Source of the DNA: CAYMLL01 sp964390645
GTDB lineage: Bacteria; Planctomycetota; UBA8108
Direction of reading: 5' to 3'
Assembly: GCA_964390645.1 (NCBI GenBank)
Contig: CAYMLL010000364.1
Span: 1 to 6,707 of the forward strand
DNA: 6,707 nucleotides
This document shows, one piece after another, positions 5,949-6,707 of the stretch (its first letter is position 1; each line of letters begins with the position of its first letter). The translations under genes were made by a program, and so were the position numbers. The notes under the pieces are model-generated. The model made no database searches. It was not told where the DNA came from and saw only the letters and a program-made list of their open reading frames with translations.

Positions 5949-6560
5949 TCAGACCTCGTCACCCGCCTTCCCATCGGTGTTCTCTCGAAGATCGCGAAGC
6001 AGCTGAACGAGGTCGTTCTGCTGGTCTCCGATACTCGCGAAAACGAACGCTAACTCCGCCAGGCACTTGAGCAAGAGGTAAACGAGGCCGCCGCCGAAGA
6101 TCCAGCCGATCACGCAGAGCAGCAGAACCGTCAGAGACTCGATCTCTCCGGAGACCTTCGAGTACACGGTCAAGCCAACGCCGAGCAGGGTCAACATCAG
6201 CCCGGCATAGGCTGCCATGAGCAACAGGTCCGAAAGAGCCCGCAAGCGAAGAAACCGCGACGGCGCCTTCGGATCGTAGTGACGCACCGGCTGCACACCG
6301 GTCTGAAAGCGCTCGTAATACGGCACGCCGCTGCGCTCGACACCGCGACGTTCCTGGCGCTCGATGAGCTCGAGGCGTCGCAGATCATTTCGCTGCTTCT
6401 CGCGACGCTTCTCCTCGATCGCCTTCTCCTCGGCGAGCTCCTCGGATGTCTTGAGCACGAATCGATGGCCACACTTCGGGCAGTCGACCTTCCTGCCCTT
6501 GTACTCCTCGGGAGCCGAGAACGGCTTGCCGCAGCAGGGGCAGTGGGTTCGAAGGGCCAA
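5949..6560 (-). CDS. zinc-ribbon protein with two membrane helices
   Basis: This 203-residue protein begins with a compact zinc ribbon: CPCC at residues 7-10 and CPKC at 27-30, joined by a short Gly/Lys-rich turn. A strongly charged Glu/Arg/Lys helix follows at ~38-76, probably a coiled coil. After a linker with YYERF there are two hydrophobic segments at ~111-132 and ~143-165, and a charged C-terminal tail. Short N-terminal ribbons of this style followed by membrane helices are frequent among uncharacterised planctomycete-type proteins; no enzymatic motif is visible and the function is unknown. The start is a TTG at 6560. It is the first start codon in frame after the stop of the upstream minus-strand gene, 56 bases away, and places the ribbon directly at the N-terminus; the ribosome site is weak. 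It converges on the mglB-like gene, so a link with the GTPase module is not implied by shared transcription. Confidence 0.85.
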   Translation of the reverse strand: MALRTHCPCCGKPFSAPEEYKGRKVDCPKCGHRFVLKTSEELAEEKAIEEKRREKQRNDLRRLELIERQERRGVERSGVPYYERFQTGVQPVRHYDPKAPSRFLRLRALSDLLLMAAYAGLMLTLLGVGLTVYSKVSGEIESLTVLLLCVIGWIFGGGLVYLLLKCLAELAFVFASIGDQQNDLVQLLRDLRENTDGKAGDEV

Positions 6561-6616
6561 CGACTGGCGCGTCCGTTGATGAGGGGCCCGGTTCGGACGA
6601 CGGAGAGCTCGGCTTC

Positions 6617-6707
6617 CTAGAAGTCCGTGTCGTCGTCGTCGTCGAGACTCGTGTCGTCGTCGTCGAGACTCGTGTCGTCGTCGTCGAGACTCGTGTCGTC
6701 GTCGTCG
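6617..6707 (-). CDS. C-terminal end of an acidic-repeat protein, 5' part outside the window
   Basis: Read leftward from the right edge, one frame gives three copies of DDDDTSL and then DDDDDTDF before a TAG stop at 6619-6617: 29 residues in all. Homogeneous Asp-rich tails with small polar spacers are common C-terminal extensions of real proteins, and the stop falls just 56 bases before the start of the zinc-ribbon gene on the same strand, the spacing of an operon neighbour. A competing frame reads Arg/His/Glu/Ser repeats (RRRRHES) without a stop and runs on into the zinc-ribbon gene; it looks less natural. The function cannot be judged from this fragment. Confidence 0.6.
   Translation of the reverse strand, partial: DDDDTSLDDDDTSLDDDDTSLDDDDDTDF
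6627..6707. repeat. 21-base tandem repeat with internal GTC triplets
   Basis: On the plus strand the unit is GTGTCGTCGTCGTCGAGACTC. The first copy, 6627-6650, carries one extra GTC triplet (24 bases). Two exact 21-base copies follow (6651-6671, 6672-6692), then a partial copy to the window edge. The period is a multiple of three and the triplet insertion keeps the frame, as expected for coding repeats of the acidic minus-strand tail. Such a repeat can expand or contract by slippage, so copy number may vary between strains or be collapsed in assembly. Confidence 0.9.

Noticed and set aside
5877..5956. Short inverted repeats in the convergent junction (CCGGAGTCCGG at 5877-5887; AGGTC/GACCT at 5941-5956) as terminators
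   Set aside because: The first has a one-base centre and cannot form a useful stem; the second is five pairs, has no T-run, and overlaps the stop of the minus-strand gene. Too weak to call.
6627..6707. CRISPR-like array
   Set aside because: The copies are directly adjacent with no unique spacers and keep a three-base period; it is a coding tandem repeat.

Overview
The window is a GC-rich, gene-dense bacterial segment. It holds five plus-strand genes in a row, then a convergent minus-strand pair at the right end. The domain styles suggest a planctomycete or a related deep-branching lineage. These are a TPR-membrane-PEGA-PQQ-propeller protein, a short N-terminal zinc ribbon followed by two membrane helices, and an acidic repeat tail. 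This taxonomic guess is an inference from architecture, not a measured placement.

Layout: (1) From the left edge to 2510 is the 3' part of a large protein with TPR-like helices, one transmembrane segment, a helical stretch, a PEGA domain and a C-terminal PQQ-type beta-propeller of about eight blades. (2) A 246-base very GC-rich gap follows, with a strong inverted repeat and a weak candidate promoter. (3) Positions 2757-5875 hold four closely spaced plus-strand genes that look like one operon: a TPR protein ending in a divergent Roadblock/LC7-like domain, a stand-alone 116-residue Roadblock protein, an MglA-family small GTPase, and an MglB-like Roadblock protein. (4) On the minus strand are a zinc-ribbon membrane protein (6560 down to 5949) and, upstream of it, the last 29 residues of an acidic-tailed protein encoded by a 21-base tandem repeat.

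The centre of interest is the GTPase module. MglA and MglB are known in Myxococcus xanthus as a Ras-like polarity GTPase and its Roadblock GTPase-activating partner. Here the GTPase keeps every G motif and the MglA-specific catalytic arginine and glutamine. It also carries an extra tail of about 158 residues: a basic, Ser/Pro/Arg-rich linker ending in a single membrane helix. Its operon has three separate Roadblock-type domains, one of them fused to TPRs. The whole may be a membrane-tethered MglA switch, with MglB as GAP, the small Roadblock protein as a regulator and the TPR-Roadblock protein as a scaffold. The upstream membrane propeller protein may be an envelope sensor or structural partner. 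The domain calls are well supported by sequence; the joint function is inference.

The start of the mglB-like gene is ambiguous. The only GTG (5339) has no ribosome site, whereas a strong GGAGGTGG sits just ahead of in-frame ATC codons. This raises the possibility of a non-canonical start or a base error.
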